Shown: piece after piece, positions 1-12,100 of the stretch
Layout of the letters: each line of letters starts with the position of its first letter
Position numbering within the stretch: position 1 is the stretch's first letter
Source: Plenodomus lindquistii
Lineage: Eukaryota > Ascomycota > Dothideomycetes > Pleosporales > Leptosphaeriaceae
Direction: 5' to 3'
Assembly (NCBI GenBank): GCA_025504975.1
Contig: JANUWI010000020.1
Coordinates: 310,001 to 374,000 of the forward strand
DNA: 64,000 nucleotides
Notes under the pieces: generated by a model
Told to the model about the DNA's origin: nothing
What the model saw: the letters and a program-made list of their open reading frames with translations, nothing else
Database searches by the model: none
Translations under genes and position numbers: made by a program

Positions 1-4
1 TGTA

Positions 5-298
5 CTATCGTAACGCCGAGTCTGCACGCCTGGAGCTGAGTGTGAGAACGCGAATCGATAGAAATGGGAGCTTAACCGATTCCCTCACAGTAAGGTAAGT
101 CACCCCGTCCTCCAAGCAGCCAGCCAATCTCCGGCCTTGCCTTCGTAGACGGTTTTGTGCTTGACTAACGCTGAACTCAGCACTACGCCAAGAAGGACCC
201 GCAACAGGTAATTCCATTACCCGATTCTCGGTCTGTCCATTTGGCGTTGGTTGTTGCGGATCCATGGATGCTGAAATCAGACACTGTGTCAAATTCAT
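5..298 (-). CDS. Hypothetical 97-residue ORF at window edge
   Basis: An open frame of 97 codons runs on the minus strand from an ATG at 298 to a TAG at 5-7. I recognise no domain in it; the product is Arg-, Ser- and Leu-rich with no clear signal peptide or membrane segment. It may be one exon of a gene continuing beyond the window edge, or a chance ORF in decayed DNA. A second in-frame Met lies about 11 residues in. Nothing nearby supports a function. Confidence 0.2.
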   Translation of the reverse strand: MNLTQCLISASMDPQQPTPNGQTENRVMELPVAGPSWRSAEFSVSQAQNRLRRQGRRLAGCLEDGVTYLTVRESVKLPFLSIRVLTLSSRRADSALR

Positions 299-1900
299 AT
301 ACTAGCTAATTCTCAAAGCGGTAATGGGTTTTTTTACCTAGATTATTTTAGGCGCGGGTTATTCGGGTGGACAATAAAGATGTTCGGGTGGGCGTTCACA
401 CACGTATGGCTAGGCTTGATACTACCGTATTGACTGCTGCAATCGAGGTATCTAATGGCGGCCACGTAACGTAGATCTTCCAGACGTAAAGACTATGGCT
501 GAGAGTGCTTCTAGTGAAGTTTTACGATACAAATGATGTTTACAGCGTGCGCAATGCTTAGGAACTTACATCTATGTTGCTTGTAGCGTAGAGGTAGCGA
601 TAGTGCTTGTAGAGGTAGTATTCGTAGAGGTGGTGCTTGTAGAGGCGCAAGTTTTGTGCTTGTGATCATCACGTGATTGCTTACGTTAAAGTGTGCACGT
701 AGCTGAACGAGCCAATCAGCGATTCACTCCATCGTCAAATCAGAGGTTGCGCTTCTGGACATCTGGGCAACAACGTCAGCCTCGATCTTTTTTTCGGTCC
801 ACATCCTCTGGCAATAACAGGGAGTAACGGATGCCGACCCATCATCGTCTCTGCTTTTCTCTCTGGCCCAATGACCACTACATATCCACTTGCCTGTCGA
901 TCCACCACCAGCGCATCGCTTCAATCGGAGTTCAGAAACTGGCCACCACGCGATGAAGTGCGCACAACCGTGATTGTCTGAGAGCCGCGACACCATGTAT
1001 GTACACAGCCATCTGATGGAAGCATCTACGTATCTTCTCTCTCATGTGGTCAGGATCTGGATGAGTTTTCTGTTATCTCCATGCCCGCAACGCCCCTTCT
1101 GGGCAATACCATATACACTAGCAACATCGCATCACCAATTTCCCTATCTCTCACTTCACTTTGCGGCGCTTTCGCAACCCCATCGAGTTCTTCACCTATC
1201 TGCTGTGGCTGTGCACCTACGACAATAGCAACACCGAAAACTGCACCCGCAAAAGGTGCTCACCAACCGGCGGTGTTGAGAAGGCCTCGTTCAAGGTCAG
1301 CGCCAGTCTCGCCTTCTCTGTCAAGGTCGAACATGAAGCCACGCCGAGTGCGCCTGTCACAATCTTGGGTCGCAATGTCACGGTCCAAGTGCTAATCTGA
1401 CAGGTCTGGGCTAGCGTCTGCACAAAGCCCTGGTGCAACGCCCGTGACAACAGCTCTAGTACCCTCAGCTGTCCTCTAGTGAACTTGTTTGGGTCAGCAC
1501 TCCAACTACGGGTCTCAATCCTTCAACAAGCACAACATCCACACTAATGGTAGCAGCCCCAGTAACCACAACAACCCCAATTGATATATATATGAGCACC
1601 GTCGCCTCCACCATCTACCCCACTGCACCAGCCACGTTCTCTTGAACAGCAGGTAGACCTTGCCTATCATCGCTTCCTCTATCGGGCGGTCGAGGTGGTC
1701 TGGTTCTCCCAGTCCAAGACGTCGGCATGGGGTCTGGGTTTGGTTGTTCGAGGATGGGCGCGGAAGGACATACCATACAACGGCTTTTATCCCAACTAAC
1801 TACTCTCACATCCTTTTAAGAGCCCCGCCTAAGAGGTCGTCACGAGAGATGACAACATCAAGCCATGGCTCGCCTGATCTACGCCAAGCTGCACATGTCC
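299..1900. other. No recognisable gene; decayed intergenic DNA
   Basis: Only short overlapping frames on both strands are present, none with a recognisable domain. The stretch 1100-1850 has Thr/Ser/Pro-rich frames on the plus strand, as in fungal surface proteins, but they are broken repeatedly and no continuous gene can be assembled. Confidence 0.4.
572..655. repeat. Degenerate short tandem repeat (GCTTGTAGAGGTRGT-like)
   Basis: The phrase GTGCTTGTAGAGG recurs with variants such as TTGTAGCGTAGAGG and TTCGTAGAGGTGG about every 15-25 bases. It is a small imperfect minisatellite with no coding context. Confidence 0.55.
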
Positions 1901-2659
1901 ATACCTTCAACAAAAGCTACATCTTACTTACAACCAATACGATTGGCAAGTGGTAGAAAGCGGGCAGTTCGGTGAAGGAATCGCCTTAGTCGACACCTCC
2001 ATCATGGCCACTAAAGCCATTGATAGCACATATCTTCGAATGCCTCAAGACTACCACAGACGGGGGCCAGGATTCAAGACACTGCGACGGGATATTGCCG
2101 ACGAGAATAAATCCCAACTAACCAAACGGGATACTTTTCGGGGCCAAGAAGATTTGGCGCAGCAAGCAGTCCGTCTACGCCAAGGTGGTGGCAGCAACCT
2201 CATGGTCATCCCCGACATCATCAAACGCATATTACCCAAAGTAGACACAATACGCCTCCCCCATCTCCGTCAGCATAGCCGGCGGCAGCTCGCGCCTCAA
2301 CATCTCCGAGATCAACTCCACAAAGCCGTTGAAAATGGCGAAGGTGGCAATTAGACATGGATGAACAACAGCGGTGATACTACGGGCCTGGAAAGCGTGC
2401 AGGCATGGCACGACCAGATCGTATTGTAGCGTTTGGCCAGAGTGTGTGGACGCCGGAGGCGCGTGGCGTTGGTGGGGGCTTGGATCCGCCGAGTCAACAA
2501 ATGGGTGGACGGCAACAGCCGCAGCGGCAGTCGCGTCAGTCTCATGAGACGATGAGAATGGGGACGGCGGAAAATCCTCTAACGTTGGAATATTGGAACA
2601 ATGTCACTCATTTGGTGGAGGCTACAGGGCTGCAGTTTGATGGTGCGGATTCGTTTTGA
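1900..2659 (+). pseudogene. Unrecognised protein-coding relic
   Basis: Two successive plus-strand frames (1950-2354, 134 codons; 2405-2659, 84 codons), plus better-looking stretches in a third frame around 2150-2345, give the impression of one gene broken by frameshifts and stops. I can name no family. The frames have normal amino-acid composition (for example LNISEINSTKPLKMAKVAI around 2290-2345 and LTLEYWNNVTHLVEATGLQF near 2580-2640), which argues for former coding function. It could instead be unrelated exons read in the wrong frame. Confidence 0.3.
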
Positions 2660-3553
2660 GAGAAGGGGGGGGGGGGCATCGCATATGGAATTTGAATGTT
2701 AGGGAGATTGTTGGCATCATACGTGATTGAGGGCTACTCATTTTCGCAGAAAGATGCAATATACGCGACATGGGCGCAATCAAGGGACGCTCATTGGCCG
2801 TTGCTTGATGAGATGCACCGCTTTCGCCCACACGAAAAGAACAGGGGCGCATGCGGCGCCCAATTGATCCCATTCTTTCTCAAGGAACAGGCCTTCTCAT
2901 GTTTTCCTCCATCTCCTGCCTACAGCCCATTTGGCACTGTCAGAGCACGACTTCTGACGACGCCACCAGAATGACGAAAGTAATCAACGATAACAATAGT
3001 TGATCACGAACAATAGAGTACGTATGATTACGAAGCCTGACAGCTGGAAGCCAGGTCTCTCTCTATCATTAACGTCCTATCCTCTCGGTCGGTTATCATA
3101 TTTATGAAGGGGTCTCCGTGGTCCATGGGGCTAGCGACATCAATGCCAGTCATGTCATGCTAAGTCGGGCTCTGGAGAAATCTCTCAGCCGCAGGCTTAA
3201 GGCGAAACAGGTTCATGATGCGGTCAATCGAGCCATCACTGCCAGCAGACCAGACAAGCTCAGCGAGGTTACTCCGAAACGACAGCGTTCTGAGAGGTAT
3301 CCATCCGCGACCAGGAACACCAGTGATTACCTATTTACTTACTTTTACGAGAGACTTTTGAGTACAAATTGAGTTAATCTTGCTCACATTCTATACTGTG
3401 ACTGTCAGATAAGGCTGCCGCTTGAAGCTTGTTTATGGACGCATTCTGATAAGGTACGCGGGCTTGGGGAAGTATAACAGTCGTCAAGCCTCGCGAAATA
3501 ATGAGGCCGTGTGACAGCAGGTATTCGTAGAACTGGACGCGCAGCTTGAACGA
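2660..3553. other. No recognisable gene
   Basis: There is a G homopolymer at about 2666-2675 and short uninformative frames such as 3118-3372 plus (84 codons, no domain). I see no RNA gene or repeat here. Confidence 0.4.
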
Positions 3554-4015
3554 TTATTCAAGGCTGAAATTGCTGCGCGTAGCCTCTGTGAGGAGGCTGA
3601 GGTTACGCAGTGCTACGATTCCGTGTTCAAGCTGGTCATCGCTCGCACTAGACTGCGACATGTCATCTTCTGAGTCGCCCTCTCCGTCGTCGTCGTCGTC
3701 CTCCTCGTTTTCCCTCTGATCTGTTTTAGCTTGTTCTCGTTTAGGAGGAAGTCTAAGTAAAGCCTCTGGAATTCCCTGCCGGTCAAAGAAGCACATGAGG
3801 GAGAGCCGATCCGCTGCTGGCATTAATGCCTGCTGTACGTACTCAAACGAGATCTGCCGCATCTTGAGAACCGAGTTCTTCGCTTCCTCGTCCCACCGGA
3901 GAGGAGGAGGAAGGAGGGGGAGGGGGAGAAAATGAGTCTGGAGGATAGGATAACTACGACAGGTTCTACGAGGATCAAAATATCTAGAAAGAGTAACAAG
4001 ACGTAAGGAACACAT
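3554..4015 (-). pseudogene. NLR (NB-ARC protein) fragment, post-NB-ARC region
   Basis: The 153-codon frame contains AADRLSLMCFFDRQGIPEAL at roughly residues 66-85. This matches the stretch just after the NB-ARC domain of fungal STAND/NLR proteins, where a helical segment reading like 'LLSLMSFFDRQGIPE' is typical. It is followed by an unusually acidic insert (EEDDDDDGEGDSEDD) and a short segment (IVALRNLSLLTEA) like the 'DDILMLRNYSFIS' part of the same family. No P-loop, effector domain or TPR repeats are nearby, so this is a fragment. The first 40 or so residues are basic and proline-rich and probably not part of the gene. Family assignment is by pattern memory, not alignment. Confidence 0.55.
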
Positions 4016-5405
4016 AGGTCTCTAAGGACGCTAAGGACTTCTCTAACTAGAGTAGTACATGTTTAGAATAGCGACTAATACTGCTATACGCTCAATATCT
4101 ATGTTTTAAGTGAAAGGTCTTTACTATATAAGTTAAGGGTTCAAAATGTAAATCCCCACTTGCACCTACACGAATGGCTGCACGTTGAAATCCTAAAAAA
4201 AAGAATAATAGACTAAAACGCTAGCTTTTTACTGCGCTTCCTACTTTCTTTTAGGCTTGTTCGGCTCTATAATAAAGTATAACAAAGACGCTAAAGAAGC
4301 TAGCACTATTTTCATTACCTACCTGTTCTCTGTTACACGATAACATGGCTGGCATCAGCACTTGCTCTCGTTAGTGGTCACTAATCGAGACCTAATGAGC
4401 CTACGTCTAATGGTAGAACTGTTTGTGGAACACTGAACTGGCCCCTCGAATTTCTCAAATTTAGATTGAAGATCTTTTTGAAGAAAGCAAGAGCCAGCCC
4501 TTGAGTCGCTGACAGCAATCTTCTCATTTTCGTAGTGGTCATTAAGAATTTTGTCATCATTGGTTAGCTGAAGTTGAACAGCAAGCGTATCTGCAATTGG
4601 GTCCATGGAAGTCACCCCACTGATGGCGATTCGGGCGGAGTTGATGGAGAAAGTGAGATAATGAAACTCTCTGAAAAGCGTAATAATACCTGTTTATCGC
4701 TGGCGTCTGCAAGTCTATGATGAGTGAACAATTTTGAGCACGGAGTCTCACCGATCTTTTTCAATCTTGCGGTGCGGGTGGCCCCAAAACAATCCAAAGG
4801 GCCAACTTATAATGACATTTGCGCATGTGAAGCTGCCTTTCCTCCCTGCCGACTAAAACAGTAGACACTAGGTTAGGGATTGGCGCGCAGGGCGTGTCTC
4901 TCGGCAGTCATACAAGTCGTGGAGATCGACGTGATCCCTGGGTATCTGCTGTTACACTCAGCCACGGCTATCCCGAGCGCCCTCATGTGCTCATGGATAT
5001 CTTGACTAGAAGCGCGAGGCCATTTTTGCGACCGTAGAGCAATGCCATAGCAACAAAAAATATCCGTAAGGAAGATGTTGAAGTCGTAGTGTGGGTGCGG
5101 CACGTTAATAACCATGTAGAGGTACATAATACGAATCACACAAACTCAGAGCTAGGCTCTGTCGCAGACAGAGTACGTAGTAGTATTACGTTGAATATTC
5201 TGTAAGCATAGTCAACCACTACTAGACCTCTTTCCACTTATCAAGGACCGTTAACAAATTATCTGAGCACATAAAGAAGTCGCGTCCCCCTCAAAGATTC
5301 AACTACGTAGTGGGAGAAGATAACCAGGCTCACCACAGGTCATCTTCAAAGTCTCCGTTGTTGTCAATGCTACCATCATTGGCTGATTCCTCGCTGAATG
5401 ACAGG
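4016..5405. other. AT-rich, probably RIP-affected, no intact gene
   Basis: Bases 4020-4340 are AT- and TpA-rich, as expected for RIP-treated repeat DNA. Minus-strand frames at 4355-4615, 4612-4797 and 4873-5139 are short and I recognise none, although they have fairly normal composition and may be remnants of one gene. The tail 5140-5405 holds nothing recognisable. Confidence 0.4.
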
Positions 5406-8400
5406 TCACTCAGAGACTAGGGTAACAACGTCTTCGAAATCCTCCGTGGTACCCGTATTGGCAGCGTCTTCAATAGCGACGATCGGGTTCTCGGATTCTT
5501 GTCCTGGCTGTTGTACGTCCGCTGTTGTCAAGAGATGCTCACTACGCAAACTCCACCTCTTCACCATGTCCCTCTCCGTCGCACAGCAACTATTATACAG
5601 GATGAGACAGTACACCTGGAGCTCTGGCTGGTTCAGGCGACGCATCCGACCTAGAACTCGTATGATCTCTGTCATCTTTGTTGGTTCAGCGAAGACGAGA
5701 GAGTTAGCCCTGGTCAAATCCCAAGCATCCAATATCCCCGCCTTCTGCGTTATCAGTATCCACGCCTCATCGTTTTGAGAGAACTCCGACAATTTGCCAG
5801 GCGCAGCAGTAAGTATGTTCATATCCAAGTCGATGACGCTGCGTTGACCAAATAGTCCTTTCAGTACCTTCGTCCACATCTGGAGGGTGGTGGTGTCGAC
5901 TACAGCAATCACGACCTTCCGCGGTTTGCCGTCCATTCGCTTCTGGTTCTTGATATTCCCCTGTATCCAGTTCGTCATGTAGCCAAGCTTACCTGACCTC
6001 CGCGCCAAGCTACAAGCTTCATCGTGCGTGAGGTTGTCTGCAACATCTCGACACGCCTCCACTGTCAGACCCGTGTTCGCAACTACTCGTACTCTCTGGC
6101 AGATTGCTGAAGGATCATCAGGATTCCCGGTGTGCGAGGTGGCAGGCGACGTCATCTCCGCGGCGTTGATCGAATCGCGCTCTGGTTGTTGAACACGACA
6201 GGAATGCACATTAAGATCTCGCAAGGGGAGTCGCCCTGCAAAATCCTGGAACTCGCACCACTTCTGTCCTGGCCTACGGCGCATCACGAGCAACTCTTCG
6301 CACGCCTTAAGCTCCTTTAGGACCGCGTCGTACTCCGTCACCAATCCACCACGAGGCGCGCCATCTCCAACCCTTCGTCGAATATCGCTGTAGGCTTTGC
6401 GCAACTGACCCAGACTGACGTTACAAACCAGGTCCTTTAGTGGTGCCCATTTTCCAGTCGCCTCTAACCATTTGGATGGGGGACCAGCATGGAGACTGAA
6501 GTCTATGACGTCGGTGGGGTTGGCGGCACGCGGTGTACCCGATATACCCCAGACCAGCATGATGTTTTGCTTGGTGGTGCTTAGGTCGTATGATTTTGAT
6601 CGCGTGGCATACAGCTCCTGTACACGCCCATACAACAAATCCCGATTAGGCTGAGCGTGGTAATCATCCACCACCACTCGTCCAACGAACAGCGCACAAC
6701 GTTTAAATTGTTGTAGATCGTAGGGTTTACCGAGGCCTTTGACGCTCCATGTCTGGATGAAGGCTTGCTTGACGTGATCGTGGTAATTGGTAGTGGTCGT
6801 AAATATGAACACCGAACTCGAATATCTGGGTACGACCTTGTGTCCTCGTGTTGATTTATACGCTCCCTCGATACTGGCCTCGTACTCCGGCATGGGCTTC
6901 TTTTCATTGCTGTGCCAATTGCGGATGATATCGGTCTCTTTGTCTGACCAATCCAACGAGATGCTACTGTCGATTACCTTATTCTGCGATAGCGGACCGA
7001 ATTGATTATTGGCAGAGAACTGCGGCGCGTGAAAAGCAAACTGTGGCTGGTTTGCCCCAAGGCGACAGTCGTTCATCATGAAGGTGAGCTCCTCGTGCCA
7101 CAACTGGAGATCATGCTCTAGCGTGAAGATGATTGTCGTACCCAGGTCGGGAAACGGATGGCGACGGGCGTTGCCCGCTCGATTTCTGGGATCACACCAA
7201 CATGGCACGTTCTGTACCTGAGGGCAAGGACCCTGTGCGGCGTTGGGTGGAAGATGGCGAGGCTCCGATCCAGTTGCTATTCCACCACTACCCTCTTTGT
7301 CCTCCCATTGCGCCACGACGTTGCCCCGATTCTTGAGAAGTAGGTGAGTGGCGAACAACATCACCAGCATTATGCGCTTCTTGCCACATCCGTTATAATC
7401 GCTTAGGATGCCACCCCGAGCATGGTTGTTCTCTTGATACATCATCCATACGACAGCATACGCCTGCGAGGGATGCAGCGTGAAGGCAGGGTTAAGGCCC
7501 CAACGCGTGAACTCAATTGCTTGTCCGGACCGTATGTGCTCCTCGGTGACCCATGGCATGAGCCATCTCAACTCGCCCATCCAACCCGGCCCGGTGTGCG
7601 TGAACCTAGTAGAGTCGCCTGGGGAATCGAACGCCATCGTAGGGTTGACGGCAGCGACGCGAGCTTCTTGTGACCCGCGGAAGTTGGAGGGACTCCCCTC
7701 AAGGGGGAAAGGTGCTGTCTCTTCGTATTGAGTTACACCATGGCCCGGACCGCGGTTGCGACGGTATGTTCCAGCCTCACCCTCCAAGTCGTCACCTGGA
7801 CGCTTCTGGCCTCGAGTGAGTGCGGTGTTGTTGATACGGTTGGCAACCTTCACGTCGTTGAGACCATGTCTTCGAGCCTCCAGCAGTGCAGTGCGCCACG
7901 CGGCTTGCGACCTTACCGGCAGAGGATCGTCCTGGAGGTAGACTAGTCGCCCGCCCTTGAACTCATCGAGAATATCCAGCTCCTCCCACAGTATATCCCA
8001 ACTTGGCTCACCCTCTGAATCCAGCATTTCCCTCATGTCGACTTTTGCGCTGACTTGCTGCCATGCTCCGTCATCGCGTTGGACGCAGGGGAGAATGAAG
8101 GGCCCTGACGACACGTTCGGAGCAGGACGACGGATTGAGCCAGTTTCTGACACGGATCGATTTGTGAGTGCGGTGTGGAAGGTCGCGTGGCCGCACATGC
8201 TGGGTTGGGTGCTTCGTCCAAGTACATACTCGCTAACGGTCGCAGTGTCTGCGCGGCGTGTCTCGTCCCTCGGGTAACCCTGCTCTAGCACCGCACATAC
8301 AGCGGAGGCTGCGTCTTCCTCGTCCGCTCCATTCAAGTCAAACAGCGGCGGCAGCGCGTCGGTGACTGTCAAGTATCGCATCAACTTGGCGTTCTTATCT

Positions 8401-8636
8401 TCGTTGCTGAGACTACGCCATTCTGGGTGAGCGCGTCCAATCTTGAGCACGGCAAGCCTAAATGCGTGTTCTTGATTGCGGTCAAATCCGAATACGCGCT
8501 CGATCGAGGATGCCCTCATCACTGTTGATGAGCCTATTTGACGTTGGCGACGTTTTCGAAGCAATCGCACAGGCGAGGTAGACGGCCGCGGATAAGAGTA
8601 CTGCACGCGGAGAAAGAGTTTCTCGTTGATTGACAC
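5406..8636 (-). CDS. SNF2-type helicase-like protein with degenerate ATPase motifs
   Basis: A 1076-codon uninterrupted frame. It has the SNF2 superfamily 2 layout: a P-loop-like segment GGILSDYNGCGKKR near residue 410, a DExH-like VVVDDYHA near 657, an SGTP motif near 690, and a C-terminal helicase lobe ending in RVLGRMRRLNQPE near 1000 (motif VI). Key positions deviate: the Thr after the P-loop Lys is Lys, DExH reads DDYH, and motif VI lacks the usual HRxGQ. ATP hydrolysis is therefore probably lost or altered. A module with SWDILWEEL lies at about 208-270. It is a paralogue of the intact gene just upstream on the same strand, 540 bp away. An internal Met at residue 40 may be the true start, since the similarity to the paralogue begins there. 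The long open frame suggests selection or recent origin. Confidence 0.8.
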   Translation of the reverse strand: MSINEKLFLRVQYSYPRPSTSPVRLLRKRRQRQIGSSTVMRASSIERVFGFDRNQEHAFRLAVLKIGRAHPEWRSLSNEDKNAKLMRYLTVTDALPPLFDLNGADEEDAASAVCAVLEQGYPRDETRRADTATVSEYVLGRSTQPSMCGHATFHTALTNRSVSETGSIRRPAPNVSSGPFILPCVQRDDGAWQQVSAKVDMREMLDSEGEPSWDILWEELDILDEFKGGRLVYLQDDPLPVRSQAAWRTALLEARRHGLNDVKVANRINNTALTRGQKRPGDDLEGEAGTYRRNRGPGHGVTQYEETAPFPLEGSPSNFRGSQEARVAAVNPTMAFDSPGDSTRFTHTGPGWMGELRWLMPWVTEEHIRSGQAIEFTRWGLNPAFTLHPSQAYAVVWMMYQENNHARGGILSDYNGCGKKRIMLVMLFATHLLLKNRGNVVAQWEDKEGSGGIATGSEPRHLPPNAAQGPCPQVQNVPCWCDPRNRAGNARRHPFPDLGTTIIFTLEHDLQLWHEELTFMMNDCRLGANQPQFAFHAPQFSANNQFGPLSQNKVIDSSISLDWSDKETDIIRNWHSNEKKPMPEYEASIEGAYKSTRGHKVVPRYSSSVFIFTTTTNYHDHVKQAFIQTWSVKGLGKPYDLQQFKRCALFVGRVVVDDYHAQPNRDLLYGRVQELYATRSKSYDLSTTKQNIMLVWGISGTPRAANPTDVIDFSLHAGPPSKWLEATGKWAPLKDLVCNVSLGQLRKAYSDIRRRVGDGAPRGGLVTEYDAVLKELKACEELLVMRRRPGQKWCEFQDFAGRLPLRDLNVHSCRVQQPERDSINAAEMTSPATSHTGNPDDPSAICQRVRVVANTGLTVEACRDVADNLTHDEACSLARRSGKLGYMTNWIQGNIKNQKRMDGKPRKVVIAVVDTTTLQMWTKVLKGLFGQRSVIDLDMNILTAAPGKLSEFSQNDEAWILITQKAGILDAWDLTRANSLVFAEPTKMTEIIRVLGRMRRLNQPELQVYCLILYNSCCATERDMVKRWSLRSEHLLTTADVQQPGQESENPIVAIEDAANTGTTEDFEDVVTLVSE

Positions 8637-9176
8637 AAAGTAGAGGCGAGAGCAGAAACCTTTTGGCGGGGCAGGCGATAACGGCGCAACCCATATCTGC
8701 CCATTTTCGGTGATCGTGAAGGTGAAGGCCGCTCTGTAAAGCCTGCCATGAGCACGACTACAATGCTCTTAATGAAGCGGCGGTCAAATTTGAGTATTAC
8801 ACATAGTAAGGTATAGTAAGGTATAGCAGGTCATACTATACTGTTATAAATTGTGATAAAGTGTGAGAAAGTATAGCATCTCGGTCCGCCATGGTCTTAG
8901 AGAGACTGGCTCTCTGCGCAATGTCTCACATTGCGAGTGGAATACAACACTTAAGTCTCTAACCGTGCTCAAGCCATTATATACAAGTTTTAGCCATTAC
9001 GTATAATGTAACAAAATCATTAAGATAAAAAAATCTATTAGCTTAATCTTCTATAGGACTTCCTTGCTCAGCCTTAGATTCAGATACTCTTAGACCGCGA
9101 CGGCTACAGGAACTTTGCTGTTAAAACACTCCAAAGACTAAGTCTGATTCCCATGCGCATGCTTCGACTGTCCTTT
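8637..9176. other. Spacer between tandem SNF2-like genes
   Basis: The 540-bp spacer is AT-rich from about 8790 to 9060, with short repeats of GTATAGTAAG around 8810-8830. It must hold the terminator of the upstream gene and the promoter of the downstream gene, but I see no unambiguous element. Confidence 0.4.
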
Positions 9177-12100
9177 TTACTTAGAGATGGTAGAGTTTTC
9201 CACATCTTGATTCACAAACTTCAAGAATTCAGAAGCCTTCAGCATACCAGCCTCAACGTCAGATGCAGTGTTGTGGAGTATAACCAGGTGCACGAACTGC
9301 TCGGTTTGGCCGTGGCGGTGGGCACGCCCTCCGGCTTGCTCGATCTCGGAGATCTGGTACGAGGGCTGTGCGACGATTACATGATTGGCTCGCTGCAGAT
9401 TCAGGCCAGTCTTTGTGCAGTACTGTGTAGCCAGCATGATCCAACGATTCTCGTCATTCTGGAACTCCAGCTCGGCCGCAGCCTTCTCTGGCTTTGACAT
9501 TCTAGCGACCAACTGGACCACTTGTGCAGGATATTCGGTCAAGAGAACGCTCCTCCAGACAGCTAGCGTCGCCACATCGCTGACCAGGATCACGACTTTG
9601 CATCTTGACCCATCCTTTCGTTTTCTGTCCTTGACGTGGGTGTCGATGTATTTCTTCAGCTCCCTGAACTTCGCTCCGTCTTGTACCCTCATCTCATCCC
9701 TCACCTTTGCGAACACCTGACGATTCAGAGGCTCCACCAAGATCCTGGCGATCTGCTTGTCAGTAGAGTTGAACGTATCCTCTTTCTTGGCGTATTTGTC
9801 CCAGACGGCGACCATTTGGTTGGTTCCAGAGACAGCGAGTACCTTCCTCCACATCGGTACCCCCGTGGGACCTGGCTTAGCGGGCTTGTCGCCTTTGTTG
9901 CCGCCTTGCCTCCACTTTGTGACGCTGTCTTTCCACCGGTTCTCTCGCTGAATCGCCAAGGCGGACTCTGTCTTCTTAACGAGGTCCCTCTCTTCATCGT
10001 CAGGGTTGCAGTTGATGACCTGAACCTGTAGAACAGAGAGTATGTTGATGATCGAAGAACCGTCGAGCCACTTGTCGTCGTATCCGCGGCGAATTAAAAA
10101 GTGTCGCCTCGCTTGGGCAGCCCAACCGATCATCTTAGCGAAATCTCCATCCTGTTTGGCATCGTCTGGGCATTTGCGCGCGGCCTTATGGAGACGGTTG
10201 ATTACGACCTTCCACCCATGAAGGTTTTTCTCCGTCAGATCTTTGAGATGTGGATCCTTGTCCCATTCAGGATTGCGTAGAGCTTGTATGCAGAACAAGG
10301 TGGATTGAAGGGGGTCTGACATATCCGGCGTACCGGAAGCGCCCCAGATAGTCGGCCATTGCTCTTCGACAGACATGTATGTTTTTTGCACGGATTGAAG
10401 CATACCGGCACGTAAGGTATTTGAGCGTTTCCGCTCGTGCGACTCATCAATCCAGACATTTGAGACTAACCATGTTGGCATCTGATCGGAAATAAGACGC
10501 TTCATTTGACCGTCCACATTTCGAGTAGCGCGGCGACGAGATTGAAATTTTTCCCAAACTTGCTTTTTCATGCAACCGTCTGTGGTGACGATGAATATGC
10601 GCGCAGACTCATAGCATCGCGGGTCTTCCCTGCATTCTCTAGGGAGAACGAGAGGCCCGGTATACGTGATCTCCCATGGCGGGTGGAGTCCCGAACGTTC
10701 CTCGGCGATTTCTGCCTTCTCGATCTCAGCATAGTCAAACGATATGGCACATGCGGCGATCTCTGTTGACGTGAGCTTTGGGCCGATGGAAGAATAGGCG
10801 AATTTGCCGGTATCAGCCGTGTGCATGGCAATGCGAGGTGGCCAGGGGTCGTCCATTATGGAGCCGCCAGAGAGCATCTTCAAGGCGTCCTTGTGGAAGT
10901 TCATGGTGACGTTGGGGTTGGTGAAGGTTAGGGTCATACCGCGCCGAGTATTGTGTCGGTAATAATTCTTGCGGGATTTTGGCTCGCAGTAGCAGGGTAC
11001 CGCAAGCATGTCTCGACTAGGACACAAGGCATCTAGATCTTTATGACCCTTTTCCAAGTGTTCTACAATTCTATCGAAACGCTCGTCGTTGTGATCTCCC
11101 CATGCGAACATAACCTGCAACTTGTTCCGGACAAGGTGGTACTTTAGCATGTATGATGCCAAGGCCATCAGGGTCTTCCCGGCGCCCATAGGGTCAGCGA
11201 GGATACCCCCCTTGATCTTGCCTGCGTTTCGGTTGATGACGATGTACAGGAACACAACTTGATACGGGTAAAGGCAGAACCCCGGCTTCAGACCCCACCG
11301 ATCGAACGGAATCGGTTGGTTAGACATCCACTGACTGGGGGTGATCCAGAAGAAGAACTCCTGCGCGCCTTTGATGGTCTTGGGGTCCTTGTAAGTGAGG
11401 GACTCGCCTAGTTTTCTGCCTACGAAGGTCCCTAAGTAGTCGTTGAAGCCGTCTTCCTCGTTAATGTTGAATGGGTCGTCGTCTTCGTTGTTGTCCTCGT
11501 CGTTAGCGCTGAGGCCGTTTTCGTCATCTTCATTGGAATTATTATCCCCAAGGCCGACTTCGTTGTCCGACTGGTTTGAAGTTCTGCGGCCATGCTCTTC
11601 TTCTTCGTTGGGTGAATCTGTCATTTCGGAATCCTTCGCGGGGCCATATTTGGCCGAATCAGCCTCTGGCTCAACACCACCGATATCTTCATTACGAAGT
11701 TCCGGTGTCATCGTGTTGCTCGCACCCGTGCTGTTATCCTCGGGCAGCGAAGTCAGTGGATCGGGCAAGCTGGATTCAACGTCACCAACTTCGCGTCTTG
11801 TGCGTTTTGATCCGGTACCATCGTCGCCATCGTGCTGTCGGTTTTCTGGTTGTAATGCGCGTTTCCGAGACGGCTTATTCGCATCGTTCGGATCCACTCG
11901 CGGCACTGGTGCAGGCGCCGGCTTCCAGTATACCCTGATGAGTATCTTGCCCGTGGCCCTTACCTGGTTTACAGTAGTTTTCCACGCGCGTTGTGTCTGG
12001 ATGCGACCCTCGATGCCTTCGACGAAGAGGTGCATTGGCTCGGTGAATTCCTCCAAGTTTCGCAGCTCCGCCAACAGCATCTCATAACTGTGCTCGTGGT

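Noticed and set aside
11443..12087. 214-codon plus-strand Ser-rich frame
   Set aside because: It is antisense to the acidic region of the intact SNF2 gene; a shadow ORF.
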